64,000 bases of DNA, taken from contig NZ_CAKXZS010000004.1 of NCBI RefSeq assembly GCF_935822925.1, forward strand, positions 1 to 64,000. The letters are read 5' to 3'. The notes below the pieces were generated by a model. That model made no database searches. It was given only the letters and a program-made list of their open reading frames with translations, and was not told where the DNA came from. The stretch comes from Mesorhizobium ventifaucium. Lineage in GTDB: Bacteria; Pseudomonadota; Alphaproteobacteria; Rhizobiales; Rhizobiaceae. Position numbers and translations under genes: made by a program. This document shows positions 52,877-61,072 of the stretch, in pieces; the stretch's first letter is position 1, and the number at the start of each line of letters is the position of its first letter.

Positions 52877-54031
52877 ATGACCGAGCACAGAGGCACTCAG
52901 CCGAGCGAGCCAAAAGGCACCGTGATCGCATTCTCCGCGCCGGGCTGCGAGCCTCTCTACGCTCACGAGCGGGAAGCCATAGCTGCCGTCGCCCGCACGA
53001 TTGCCACCCTCAAGGGGTTTGCCTTCCGGCAGGGTCTAGGCAGCGGCAGCAGCAATGGCGGGGGCTTGTACTTCGTGCCGGACGACAGCTTGCTTGCCAG
53101 CGATGCGGCGCGGCTGGGCATCAACCGGCCGCAAGACCTCTTCGGCGGCGTGGTGCCTTGGCGCTTCGCAACCACCAAGGCGATAACCCACGAACTGGTC
53201 GACGACTTGGCCGAGCGACCGAAAGAATGGTCAACCGGCTTCGGCAGAACTGTCGGCGCAGCAGTATTGCCTGGCTACACCGTGTTTTCGCGGCACGATG
53301 CGCTGCGAGCAGCGCGACGCCTGCTGAGGCTCGGGCTGGCCCGACTTAAGCCGCCGCTTTCCTCGCGAGGCCAGGACCAGCACATCGTTCGCACGGTCGC
53401 TGACGTCGAGAGACTGCTCGAGCAATACCGCTCGGCCGACCTGGACGAGTGCGGTCTGGTGCTCGAAGCCGACCTTCGTGACGTCGTCACATTGAGTGTT
53501 GGCATAACCGAGATCGACGAAGTAATGGTCGCCTACTACGGCATTCAAAGGACGACGACGGATAATGCAGGACAATCCGTTTATGGCGGATCGGATCTCA
53601 TTGTAGTGCGCGGCGGATGGGAAGCTCTCGAAGACCTTCAGCTTCCTCGCGCACTGGCTTTGGCAATTGCGCAGGCGAGGGCCTATGACGCGGCGATGGC
53701 TGAGTATCCTGGATTTTTCGCCTCGCGGCGCAACTACGATATCGGCCAGGGTGTCGATTCGTCCGGTATCTGGCGATCCGGTGTGCTCGAGGCCAGCTGG
53801 CGTATTGGCGGCAGCAGTACTGCCGAGCTTGCGGCAATAAAAATTATGAAGCAGGACCCGGACATCCAACTGGTGCGTGCGTCCGCAGTTAAGAAGTTCG
53901 GCAATACCAGCCGGATACTGGTCAACGCGGACGTGCACTTTCAAGGAGAAGACCCCGATGAGGGTCCGATTACGCGCTATACCGTCGTCACGCATGCGAC
54001 CCGGGAGCCGCCAAAGAAAGCGGCGGATTAG
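52877..54031 (+). CDS. DUF3182 family protein
   Basis: Protein of 384 residues. Recognised as DUF3182 from its overall pattern: ALYAHE-like start (EPLYAHEREAIAAVARTIAT), GSSNGGGLYFVPDD, HDALRAARRLLRLG, GLVLEADLRDVVTLSVG and YGGSDLIVVRGGWEAL. The fold is thought to be ATP-grasp-like, which fits the acidic and Arg/Lys positions, but no activity is known to me. Frequent in rhizobia next to stress genes, as here. Confidence 0.7.
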   Translation: MTEHRGTQPSEPKGTVIAFSAPGCEPLYAHEREAIAAVARTIATLKGFAFRQGLGSGSSNGGGLYFVPDDSLLASDAARLGINRPQDLFGGVVPWRFATTKAITHELVDDLAERPKEWSTGFGRTVGAAVLPGYTVFSRHDALRAARRLLRLGLARLKPPLSSRGQDQHIVRTVADVERLLEQYRSADLDECGLVLEADLRDVVTLSVGITEIDEVMVAYYGIQRTTTDNAGQSVYGGSDLIVVRGGWEALEDLQLPRALALAIAQARAYDAAMAEYPGFFASRRNYDIGQGVDSSGIWRSGVLEASWRIGGSSTAELAAIKIMKQDPDIQLVRASAVKKFGNTSRILVNADVHFQGEDPDEGPITRYTVVTHATREPPKKAAD

Positions 54032-54142
54032 TGTCTTAAGCTTGGTGCGATCGTCTTGCACTGCTTGCGCGTCGATGGTCGCTGCACAACCCTGTGCCAT
54101 TTGCGCCGTGCCAAATTAAAAATCGCAAAACGCTTAGGCCAG

Positions 54143-54167
54143 GGAACATCCGTGGGTAGCACGCGTT
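54143..54167 (+). promoter_or_regulatory. EcfG-type promoter
   Basis: GGAAC at 54143-54147, spacer of 16, CGTT at 54164-54167; the ATG of the next small gene is 25 bases on. Confidence 0.75.
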
Positions 54168-54192
54168 CAATAGCGGTATCCGGGGAGCGGCC

Positions 54193-54415
54193 ATGCCAAC
54201 CATCTACAACAAACGGCAGGATTCGGAGGGTCTGTGGGAAGTCTATTGACGAGGAGAGCGAGGAAGCCGTCATAGTTGACGGTTTGCCGCTTTCCGGCCT
54301 GGATGAAATCGAAGCCAACGAAGCCATTAGAAAACTCAAGCGGGGTGAGGTGACTTCCGACAACATTCCGCCGACGGCTCAGTCTGGCTGGCCTCCGACC
54401 AAAGACCGGATATGA
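54193..54415 (+). pseudogene. small stress gene with one extra base
   Basis: ATG 54193 (GGGGAGC box) begins MPTIYNKRQDSEGLWEVY, then a stop in tattgacg. With one T removed there the frame continues as DEESEEAVIVDGLPLSGLDE and IRKLKRGEVTSDNIPPTAQS to a TGA at 54415, giving about 74 residues. The exact EcfG promoter upstream supports that this was a real gene. Interrupted by a single insertion or a sequencing error. No known domain. Confidence 0.55.
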
Positions 54416-54565
54416 TGGGTTCAACATGTTGACCCATCGGTCGGTTTCGAACCGAGAGCGGACCGTTTCAGCGTCGCAAGATCCGAATCGCGTGAGCAGC
54501 GAACGTCGATAATTCCCGTCAGTGGCAAATCGCAAACCTCTAGGATTAGCCGAAACACCTATCCA

Positions 54566-55092
54566 CTTCGTCATCCTAGGGCGGAGCAAGGAGCGAAGCG
54601 ACGCGGCGTAGACCCTAGGATCCATGCCGTTACCCAAGCCGAAGAATGCAGCGGCCCAGAACCTAATGCTACCACCCCGTTCCGCGAAAAAGCTCGAATT
54701 ATTCTGGATTGGACTTCTCGATCAACTCTATCTTCCACTGGCGCGGCCAGCGCTTCAGCGACTTCTCGCGCTGGGTGGCGACGCGAATGTCGAAATGCTC
54801 CTCGTACCAGACCAGTCGCTGCACGCCGTAGCGGCTGGTGAAGCGCGAGCCTTCGCCGGATCTGTGCTCCGGCATGCGGCGGCCGAGATCATTGGTGACG
54901 CCGATATAGATCGTGCCGCGCTTCTGGCTCGCGGTCATATAGGCATAGCCGGTCATGGTTGAAGGGTACCTGCCACCGTTGCGGATAGAAGTGCCGTTCT
55001 GAGCCGCTGCATTCTTCGGCTGATGTCACGGAATGGATCCTAGGGTCTGCGCCGCGTCGCTTCGCTCCTTGCTTTGCCCTAGGATGACGAAG
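54566..55092. mobile_element. candidate GIY-YIG element with about 97-bp terminal inverted repeats
   Basis: 54566-54663 and 54996-55092 are inverted copies of one another: cttcgtcatcctaggg, gcgaagcgacgcggcg, tggatcctaggg and ccgctgcattcttcggc occur in both in opposite sense. Each arm itself holds a smaller hairpin. The only gene between them encodes a GIY-YIG nuclease. The outer flanks (55093-55172 on one side, 54514-54565 on the other) also flank the solo hairpin at 58169-58230. This is what a filled and an empty or reduced copy of one element would look like. Confidence 0.6.
54699..54956 (-). CDS. GIY-YIG endonuclease domain protein (URI type)
   Basis: Protein of 85 residues with the complete small GIY-YIG domain: TIYIGVTNDLGRRMPEHRSG (Tyr-Ile-Gly core, catalytic Arg), the TSRYGVQRLVWYEEH stretch and a Glu/Lys pair in ATQREKSLKRW. 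Stand-alone URI-type nucleases are of unknown cellular role. Here the gene lies exactly between two inverted repeats, which hints at a part in spread or maintenance of the repeat. Complete, with normal length. Confidence 0.85.
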   Translation of the reverse strand: MTGYAYMTASQKRGTIYIGVTNDLGRRMPEHRSGEGSRFTSRYGVQRLVWYEEHFDIRVATQREKSLKRWPRQWKIELIEKSNPE

Positions 55093-55414
55093 ACGTGGTG
55101 GCCTGTAGCAAACCGCCAGCGTTTGAGATTGGCTGCAGGTCGACCGGCAGCCACCGTCAGTCAAAGAACCAGGTCGTGTCGCGACAGGTGGTGTAGCTCG
55201 GCGGTAGCGAAGCCGCTCGCGAGCGCGCCCCTCGATAGCGCTGTAGCGAGAGTGAGCGGCTTCGAAATATTCGGGCCCTGCCAAAACGCGCTCGCATTCC
55301 TGGAGGATCGCGGCAATCCGTGGTGCCCTATCGCCGTAGGTTTCCGACCAAGCCCTGGATCAGCGCGAGGGAGGTTGCAGGGGCCACATTTCCAGTGCAT
55401 TCTTGCTGACATCC

Positions 55415-55633
55415 ATGACCAAACAGTATCTTAACCACCAGCTGGAATGCCCTTATTGTCTGACAATAAGACTGAGGATTCGGGCCGACGCCCGCCCTGA
55501 GGACGGGATCGTTTGCGACGACTGTGGCGAATTCCTGGGTACATGGGACGATCTGCTTACCGATTTTGAAAAGCAGGGCGGACAGGATGGAGTGTTCCGT
55601 CTCGACAAGGGCCGTATCAAGCGGATCGATTGA
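55415..55633 (+). CDS. small zinc-ribbon-like protein
   Basis: Protein of 72 residues with two Cys pairs (CPYC and CDDC, about 22 residues apart) that could bind one zinc ion, followed by an acidic helix. ATG 55415 is preferred to TTG 55403. No operon partner; placed just upstream of the ferritin-like stress gene. Function unknown. Confidence 0.55.
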   Translation: MTKQYLNHQLECPYCLTIRLRIRADARPEDGIVCDDCGEFLGTWDDLLTDFEKQGGQDGVFRLDKGRIKRID

Positions 55634-55754
55634 GCCGATTGCCCGGCGCGGTCTGACTGGCGCGCGGCCTAACTGGGGCACAGGCCCGAAAAGCGAGCGG
55701 CGCTGCGCCTCGACCCCGAGGCGTCGGAAAATTTCCAGCGGCTCGACTCATCAG

Positions 55755-55780
55755 GGAACTTGTTGCCGGCCGGCGGGGTT
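55755..55780 (+). promoter_or_regulatory. EcfG-type promoter (near consensus)
   Basis: GGAAC at 55755-55759, spacer of 17, GGTT at 55777-55780. One base away from CGTT. It precedes the DUF892 gene, a classic member of this regulon. Confidence 0.6.
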
Positions 55781-55834
55781 ATCGGACGCCTTCCTAATTG
55801 GGGAGGCTAGCTCCAACCTCAGCGGGAGACGACC

Positions 55835-56362
55835 ATGCCAACTGCGAAGAAAGCCGCGAAAGCGACAACCAAGGGTCTTGAGGACCTGTTCCTCGACGGG
55901 CTCAAGGATCTCTACTACGCCGAAAAGAAAATACTGAGGGCCCTGCCGAAAATGGCGAAAGGTGCCGAGTCAGAAAAAGTGACTGCTGCCTTCGAAAAGC
56001 ATCGTATTGAAACGGAAGCTCACGTCGATCGCCTCGAGGAGGTATTCGAGAAATTTGGCAAGGCAGCACGCGGCAAGACCTGTCCGGCGATCGACGGCAT
56101 CATTGAAGAAGGCTCGGAGATCCTCGAAGAATATGACGGCGCTCCTGCGCTCGATGCCGGACTGGTCGCAGCGGCGCAAGCCGTCGAGCATTACGAGATC
56201 GCCCGGTACGGCACTCTAATCGCCTGGGCAGAACAGATGGGAAAGGCCGATGTCGCCGCTCTTCTCAAAGCGACGCTCAAGGAAGAGGTCGCGACGGACG
56301 AAGCGCTGACGGGCCTAGGCGAGGGTGGTGTCAACCAACGTGCCCTTCAAGCGGCCGCGTAG
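55835..56362 (+). CDS. ferritin-like DUF892 protein (YciE/YciF family)
   Basis: Protein of 175 residues forming a ferritin-like four-helix bundle: LEDLFLDGLKDLYYAEKKIL near the start (Asp/Glu ligands), ETEAHVDRLEEVFEKFG, and EHYEIARYGTLIAWAEQMG. The N-terminal 15 residues are Lys/Ala-rich. Family members are general stress proteins that probably bind a di-metal site. The near-consensus EcfG promoter upstream and neighbouring sigma gene agree with this. Confidence 0.9.
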   Translation: MPTAKKAAKATTKGLEDLFLDGLKDLYYAEKKILRALPKMAKGAESEKVTAAFEKHRIETEAHVDRLEEVFEKFGKAARGKTCPAIDGIIEEGSEILEEYDGAPALDAGLVAAAQAVEHYEIARYGTLIAWAEQMGKADVAALLKATLKEEVATDEALTGLGEGGVNQRALQAAA

Positions 56363-56586
56363 TTCCTCATGACATGGCTGGCGGAGCTCCGGCAGGATGC
56401 CAGGGGCTCCGCTCAGAAGATGCAGAGTATCGGGCAGCAAATTTGCCTGAAACTGCCGCGTCAGCTGGCAGTTCAGAGCCGGCTCGAGGATCGGTGACGC
56501 TGCAATTGCTGTTGCTGGGTGGCACGCCTGAAACTGGAAGCGCGGCGGCTCGCTGGACAAGAGCTATGCCTCGGTGCCGGGTGGAT

Positions 56587-56611
56587 GGAACATCTGCCGA
56601 CCCACGCCGTT
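56587..56611 (+). promoter_or_regulatory. EcfG-type promoter
   Basis: GGAAC at 56587-56591, spacer of 16, CGTT at 56608-56611, 29 bases before the next ATG. Exact consensus. Confidence 0.8.
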
Positions 56612-56640
56612 GATATGCTCGTCAGGCGAAAGGGCTGCAT

Positions 56641-57135
56641 ATGTCAAAACTTCAGGCGGTGACTCCAGAGCATTTGCAGCGGCTCAAGCTCGAGGCGTCT
56701 GCTTACTTTGGTCCGAAAGTGCTCCACGAAGCATTGTTGCGTCTTTGCCAGGCTTGCGGAAGCGATAGCCTTGACCGGTTCGAGAAGACCATGGTCGATC
56801 AGATCGAGGCAATGCAAGGTGAGAGGGCCGATTTCGAGACAATGAAGGAATTTGCCATCGAACAGCTTTACGCCTGCGTTCGCGAGGTCAGTTGTTCGCC
56901 GAAAATGAAACAGCCGCTGGAGGAAGCAGAAACCCGAAGGACGCCTGGTCGGTCGGAAGAGCCGAAAACCCTGGAAGACCAGTTGCAGGCCGGGCTTGAG
57001 GATTCTTTTCCCGCGAGCGACCCGCCTGCCGTGGTGTCCACGGCGATATCCGGCGGGGCGAAAAAGTTGGTTGGGACTGACGAAGTCCTGAAAAAGCAGC
57101 GAGAAGAGGCGGCTAAGAACAACGAGCGGTCATAG
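56641..57135 (+). CDS. hypothetical stress-regulon protein
   Basis: Protein of 164 residues. First part helical (EHLQRLKLEASAYFGPKVLH, FEKTMVDQIEAMQGERADFE); second part polar with the conserved-looking block LEDQLQAGLEDSFPASDPPA, which I recall from the C-terminus of several uncharacterised rhizobial proteins. Exact EcfG promoter directly upstream. Function unknown; cytoplasmic. Confidence 0.65.
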   Translation: MSKLQAVTPEHLQRLKLEASAYFGPKVLHEALLRLCQACGSDSLDRFEKTMVDQIEAMQGERADFETMKEFAIEQLYACVREVSCSPKMKQPLEEAETRRTPGRSEEPKTLEDQLQAGLEDSFPASDPPAVVSTAISGGAKKLVGTDEVLKKQREEAAKNNERS

Positions 57136-57330
57136 ACGGCCGCCCGCTGGACTTGCCGCGGAGCCCGGCCATCGGGCGAACCGATGGCGAATTGACATCG
57201 CTGATGACCCAGTGGGCGGATCCCTGACCATGTTCCAAACGCGGGACTCGCCGCAACTGGAGCTCAGCCGCGCAAGCAGGGCGTGTGCGTTGCCCAATCC
57301 GAGATTTTCCAGCGACTTATTTCGACGTCC

Positions 57331-57355
57331 GGAACGATCCAAACCTTCATGCATT
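57331..57355 (+). promoter_or_regulatory. possible EcfG-type autoregulatory promoter
   Basis: GGAAC at 57331-57335, spacer of 16, CATT at 57352-57355. One mismatch in the -10 box. It precedes the sigma-factor gene and would explain positive autoregulation. Its position argues against the GTG start at 57283. Confidence 0.5.
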
Positions 57356-57423
57356 TAGCTAGGTCTGCGTTCATCAACTCTTTCTTGCTGGGAGCTGGAC
57401 CATTGTCCTCCAGGGGCTACCCC

Positions 57424-57987
57424 TTGGCCAACCAGGAAACGGATGAAGTTTCCATCGTTGACCTGATACCCGCCCTGCGAGCCTTCGCCCGCACCTTCTG
57501 CCGTGTTCCCGACGATGCCGACGACCTGGTCCAGGAGACATTGACCAAAGGGCTCGCCAACATCGACAAGTTCGAGCCCGGAACGCGTATGAAGTCATGG
57601 CTCTTCACCATCATGCGCAATACCTATTATACGCGCATCAAGGCCGCCGACAGGGAAAAGCCAGGCCTGCTTGACTGCGCCTCCGCAATCCCGATCACGG
57701 AAGCGACGCAGGAGTGGTCCGTTCAGAGCAAGGAAGTCTCTAACGCGGTCCAGAGGTTGCCGGAGCATCAGCGCGAGGTTCTGATGCTGATCGGGGTTCT
57801 TGGCGTCAGCTATGAAGAAACTGCCGAAATATGCGGCTGCGCGGTGGGAACGGTAAAAAGCCGCCTTAACCGAGCGCGTGCCAGCGTGCTGGAATACCTC
57901 GGCGAAAGTTCGTTGCAGACATTGGTGGAAAGACGCAATCCCTTGCCAGAAGCACAGGGAAATTTCGCAGTCGACAGGCGTCGATAG
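57424..57987 (+). CDS. ECF sigma factor, general stress (EcfG/RpoE2-like)
   Basis: RNA polymerase sigma factor of about 187 residues. Sigma-2 region: LIPALRAFARTFCRVPDDAD, DLVQETLTKGLANIDKF and MKSWLFTIMRNTYYTR. Sigma-4 region: LPEHQREVLMLIGVLGVSYE and VGTVKSRLNRARASVLEYLG. TTG 57424 (CAGGGG box) gives the usual length; GTG 57283 and ATG 57349 overlap the likely promoter. The cluster of EcfG-type promoters around it and a NepR-like gene nearby identify it as a general-stress-response sigma factor, perhaps a paralogue of the main one. Confidence 0.85.
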   Translation: MANQETDEVSIVDLIPALRAFARTFCRVPDDADDLVQETLTKGLANIDKFEPGTRMKSWLFTIMRNTYYTRIKAADREKPGLLDCASAIPITEATQEWSVQSKEVSNAVQRLPEHQREVLMLIGVLGVSYEETAEICGCAVGTVKSRLNRARASVLEYLGESSLQTLVERRNPLPEAQGNFAVDRRR

Positions 57988-58068
57988 CTAGAGCAATTCA
58001 GGAAAAATGCGTAACGGTTTTCCGTCCGGAGCGGTTCGGCGGTTCTGTCAAAAGCTAAACCGCTCTAG
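57988..58068. repeat. rhizobial intergenic hairpin element
   Basis: CTAGAGC at 57988-57994 and GCTCTAG at 58062-58068 enclose gaaaaatgcgtaacggtttt and ccgtccggagcggttc. This resembles the intergenic elements starting ctagagca that are abundant in Mesorhizobium and Rhizobium. Directly after the sigma-factor stop, so it may act as its terminator. Confidence 0.5.
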
Positions 58069-58087
58069 TTCCTCTGCACGGTGGATT

Positions 58088-58279
58088 TGGTTCTTTGACT
58101 GACGGTCGCTGCAGGCCGGCCTGCAGCCACCATCTCTGACGCTGGTGATTAGCCACAGGCCACCATGCCTTCGTCATCCCAGGGTCTGCGCCGCGTCGCT
58201 TCGCTCCCTGCTCGCCCTGGGATGACGAAGTGGAAAGATGGTTCGGCCAATCCTAGAGGTTTGCGATGTGCCACTGAAG
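58088..58279. repeat. solo copy of the hairpin element with the same flanks as the GIY-YIG element
   Basis: 58169-58230 is a hairpin (CTTCGTCATCCCAGGG ... CCCTGGGATGACGAAG, 16-bp arms) with loop containing gcgccgcgtcgcttcgctcc. The left flank (58088-58168, tggttctttgactgacggt) and right flank (58231-58279, caatcctagaggtttgcgat) match the outer flanks of the GIY-YIG element at 54.5-55.2 kb. Confidence 0.75.
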
Positions 58280-58336
58280 GGGGGCTGTGGACGTTCCCTG
58301 CCGATCGCCGACCTGTCAAATCACTGTGTCGCGGGA

Positions 58337-58519
58337 CTAGTCCTGTTTCTTTGCTTTGCATCGACGCTTCTCGACAAGCGCATTCTGCAGTTGAACCGCA
58401 AGGTTGGTCAGCCGGTCGGGGACCTTTTCCTGCTCGATAGCAGTCAGCAGAAATGCAATCTTCCGGTCTATTGCCAGCCGGAGTTTCGGGCTGATGCTAT
58501 CGTCGCTCGAGCGAGACAT
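58337..58519 (-). CDS. small NepR-like protein
   Basis: Protein of 60 residues. ISPKLRLAIDRKIAFLLTAI and EKVPDRLTNLAVQLQNAL follow the two-helix pattern of NepR anti-sigma factors, including the PDR-L-x-x-L motif that contacts EcfG or PhyR. A basic tail follows. AAGAGAA box before ATG 58519. It faces the sigma-factor gene 350 bases away. The match is partial: NepR usually reads (E)PVPDRF, so this may be a diverged anti-sigma protein or a small unrelated helical protein. Confidence 0.5.
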   Translation of the reverse strand: MSRSSDDSISPKLRLAIDRKIAFLLTAIEQEKVPDRLTNLAVQLQNALVEKRRCKAKKQD

Positions 58520-58608
58520 AGTGTTCTCTTAACGAATCAGTCCCTTCACCAGTGTGGTGACGGCAATCAGAGCTTGCAAGGATTCGCGCGCCGTCCTCAC
58601 AGTCAGCG

Positions 58609-58656
58609 CCGTCCCTTGCACAGCCCGTCCCTTGCACAGCCCGTCCCTTGCTCAGC
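58609..58656. repeat. three tandem 16-bp units
   Basis: ccgtcccttgcacagc twice, then ccgtcccttgctcagc (one change), at 58609-58656. No coding role seen. The surrounding 58.52-59.04 kb stretch contains no convincing gene. Confidence 0.8.
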
Positions 58657-59036
58657 ATTGTGTGTCGAAGCTGCGGGTCTCGTCGGGGAAGCTATCCTTT
58701 CCCGTCGGGTCCTCCCGGCAATATTGCCGTGCGCTCGACAATTCGACTCTCGCGACCTCGACTGGCCACTGGTCATGATTGGCGTCTGCGGTTGCAGCAG
58801 TCAGTCTTAGGAGAGCCGATCTGCGGCGTGATACTGATCGGAGTTGATCCGATTGCCATCGAGCCGGCGTTGGTCGGTGTGCTGCTCCAAGGCTCTGTTG
58901 GACAAAGCCGCATTTCCTCGACCTCGTCCTTGGCCCAAATCGTCATCGCGCCGGCGCCGGAGCCTTTACCTGACGGCAGAGATGATGTCTATCTTGCCGC
59001 CGGATGCCATCTAGTCCTCCTTCGGATTGTGGGCAC

Positions 59037-60077
59037 TCACAGGTGCCCTTGTCTCTTTGGTGCCCTTTTCTCTTTGGTGCCTTTTCTCTTTGGTGCCTTG
59101 TCTCTTTGGTGCCTTGTCTCTTTGACGCCCCAACAATCATTGGGCCGTAATGTTCCGTCGGATGCCGTAAGAAGAAAGGCATTTCCGTCCCACAGCCGGA
59201 ACGGCTTCTCGCCGTCTACCACGACCTGCATGCCGCCGGCTTCGGCGAGGCGGTGAACATCGGCACGATCCAGCGCCGGCGATCCGCGATAGGAGTAATT
59301 CAGAAGTGCTGCCATGCCTGACGGTTTCAGAACACGCGCAATTTCCTTGAAGTACCGCTCCGCCAGGCCAGCCAGCACCAGGTAGGGGAAGCTGTCGACA
59401 GCCAGCACGCAATCGAAGCTTGCGTTGCCGAAATCGGCAAGATCGAGACCAGAGGTCGGCCGCAGGTCGACATTGCGCAGCCCGGCACATCGCCGACGGG
59501 CGACCGAAATCATCTCCAGGGATATGTCGATGCCGACGATCCGGTGCGCTGCATCCGAGAGCGCGCTTTCGAAGCGCCCGATGCCACAACCAATGTCCAG
59601 TATGTCCTGGTCGGGGCCGGTGAAGCCTTGCCCCTGCAACCATGTGACGATCTCGTCGGTGGCGGCGGTGAGTTTCTCCTCGTCTCCCAACGAAGACAGC
59701 TGAACGCTCGCCGCATGGGAAATTGTCGCCGCGGCATCAAAGCCGGCGGCCAGCCGCCTGACGACCGCGGCGTCAGTTTCCCATTCATCGCGTTCGTGGC
59801 GGACGGCCGCACCTGTTTCGCGCAGCGTGGCGAAGATGTCAGGCCTGTGACGAAGCAGATCGGCGATCCGCTGCAGTCTGTCGCGTTTTCGCAGGTCGGG
59901 TGAACTCATTTTCAGCGCCACATCGGCCAATTCTGCGGCATCGACCCCCGTCTCGAAGCGCAGCGCCAGTCTGGCAATGATGGCTTCGACGCAGGCGCCG
60001 TCGGCCATGCACTCCTCGATCACCATTTTTGCTGTCGATGCCGCCTGGGGCGATGGCTTTCGTCCGGTGGTGCTCAT
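59037..60077 (-). CDS. class I SAM-dependent methyltransferase with repeat-derived tail
   Basis: Methyltransferase of about 346 residues. A helical N-terminal domain of about 130 residues, then SAM motif I LDIGCGIGRFESALSDAA, motif post-I VGIDISLEMISVARRRC, NASFDCVLAVDSFPYL and LKPSGMAALLNYSYRG. The last 30 residues (KETRHQRDKAPKRKG and so on) are encoded by five imperfect 16-17-base repeats and are very basic; the enzyme proper ends about GTLRPNDCWG. ATG 60077 overlaps the stop of the GNAT gene (ATGA). Last gene of the leftward five-gene operon; substrate unknown. Confidence 0.8.
   Translation of the reverse strand: MSTTGRKPSPQAASTAKMVIEECMADGACVEAIIARLALRFETGVDAAELADVALKMSSPDLRKRDRLQRIADLLRHRPDIFATLRETGAAVRHERDEWETDAAVVRRLAAGFDAAATISHAASVQLSSLGDEEKLTAATDEIVTWLQGQGFTGPDQDILDIGCGIGRFESALSDAAHRIVGIDISLEMISVARRRCAGLRNVDLRPTSGLDLADFGNASFDCVLAVDSFPYLVLAGLAERYFKEIARVLKPSGMAALLNYSYRGSPALDRADVHRLAEAGGMQVVVDGEKPFRLWDGNAFLLTASDGTLRPNDCWGVKETRHQRDKAPKRKGTKEKRAPKRQGHL
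59044..59125. repeat. five tandem 16-17-bp units in the methyltransferase 3' end
   Basis: Units based on tgccttgtctctttgg, lengths 17, 17, 16, 16, 16. Since the unit is not a multiple of three, each gain or loss of a copy changes the C-terminal frame and stop of the methyltransferase read from the minus strand. Confidence 0.85.
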
Positions 60078-61063
60078 TGAGCCATGCTCCGCGTCCAGAC
60101 CTTTCGCATTGTCCATTGGTCGACGGCGCCCCAGCCATATTTGTAGCTCTCCTGGCCACGCAGAAAATCGAACTCCCGTGCTCCTTCACGGGCCGCTTCG
60201 GCAATCGCGTGACCGATCAGGATTGCGCCGGGACTTTCCTCGGCATAGGCCGGATCAAAACCGCCAAGGTAGGCGTAGGCGCGGTGGCGATGATGAAATC
60301 CGTAATAGGCGCCGACGACCGCATCATCGATAGCAACAAGCCAGCATCGGACAAGACCCTGTGCGGCAAGGATGGGAAGCGCCTGCCGATGGAATTCTTC
60401 TGCAGCCGGATCGGCCAGAACGCCGTCGCCACGCCCGGCCCAACGCGCGCCGTGAAGGCGGATCAGGTGATCGAAAAACGCTTTGAGATCGGCCTGCGCC
60501 GGTATGATGGATACGCAGCCGCGCCGGCGTGCGGCATTGTGTGCGCGGCGCAACTGGCGTCTTCGCCGCGCCGGAACGCAGACCGCGAGCGCATCGTCGC
60601 CAGCGATCGGCAGCACGGGACAAGCGGCGTGGTCGACGAGTTGACCCACCTCCAGCGCAGGGTGCGTAATAGTGAGACCGGCAGCACCGGCCGGTAGGTC
60701 CGGTAAAATCCATTGCGACCAATTGATTGCAAGAACCCGGTCGGCGATGACGGCGGCGACAGCCGCTTCGATACCGGGGAAACACAGGACATCCAGATAG
60801 TCGCTCAATGAAATCCCAACCGGAAGCAGTCTCGACCCGGAAGTGGCGTGTTCCAGGTAAAGCGGTGCCAATCCCACCAGATTGTCGCCTCGCCAGACAG
60901 CGATCGTCGCCAGTTCTCCGGGCGCGAATGCGCGCCACCACGGCACCAGCCAGGCGGGGCTTTGGAACGGCGTCGCTGTCCGGCTGTGCGCCCAGAGCTC
61001 CCACCAGCGCGGCGCCAGCGCCTCAAGGGCGGCCGGATCGTCGATGATCTCGGAGCGGAGCAT
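60074..61063 (-). CDS. GNAT-fold acyltransferase (CelD/BcsL-like, FemAB-related)
   Basis: Protein of 329 residues of the Acetyltransf_6 type: WWELWAHSRTATPFQSPAWL near the start, LVGLAPLYLEH, RRRQLRRAHNAARRRG, and GAYYGFHHRHRAYAYLGGFD followed by GAILIGHAIAEAAREGAREF. This family acts in cellulose and exopolysaccharide operons and is believed to acylate sugars or lipid carriers. It overlaps the methyltransferase start and follows the GT4 gene by about ten bases. Confidence 0.8.
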   Translation of the reverse strand: MLRSEIIDDPAALEALAPRWWELWAHSRTATPFQSPAWLVPWWRAFAPGELATIAVWRGDNLVGLAPLYLEHATSGSRLLPVGISLSDYLDVLCFPGIEAAVAAVIADRVLAINWSQWILPDLPAGAAGLTITHPALEVGQLVDHAACPVLPIAGDDALAVCVPARRRRQLRRAHNAARRRGCVSIIPAQADLKAFFDHLIRLHGARWAGRGDGVLADPAAEEFHRQALPILAAQGLVRCWLVAIDDAVVGAYYGFHHRHRAYAYLGGFDPAYAEESPGAILIGHAIAEAAREGAREFDFLRGQESYKYGWGAVDQWTMRKVWTRSMAQ

Positions 61064-61072
61064 GAAAGCCGC

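Noticed and set aside
56374..56613. Small gene between the DUF892 gene and the next stress gene
   Set aside because: No ribosome site, composition not coding-like, and it overlaps the EcfG promoter of the following gene.
58609..59125. CRISPR array
   Set aside because: The units are adjacent tandem repeats without spacers, 16-17 bases long.
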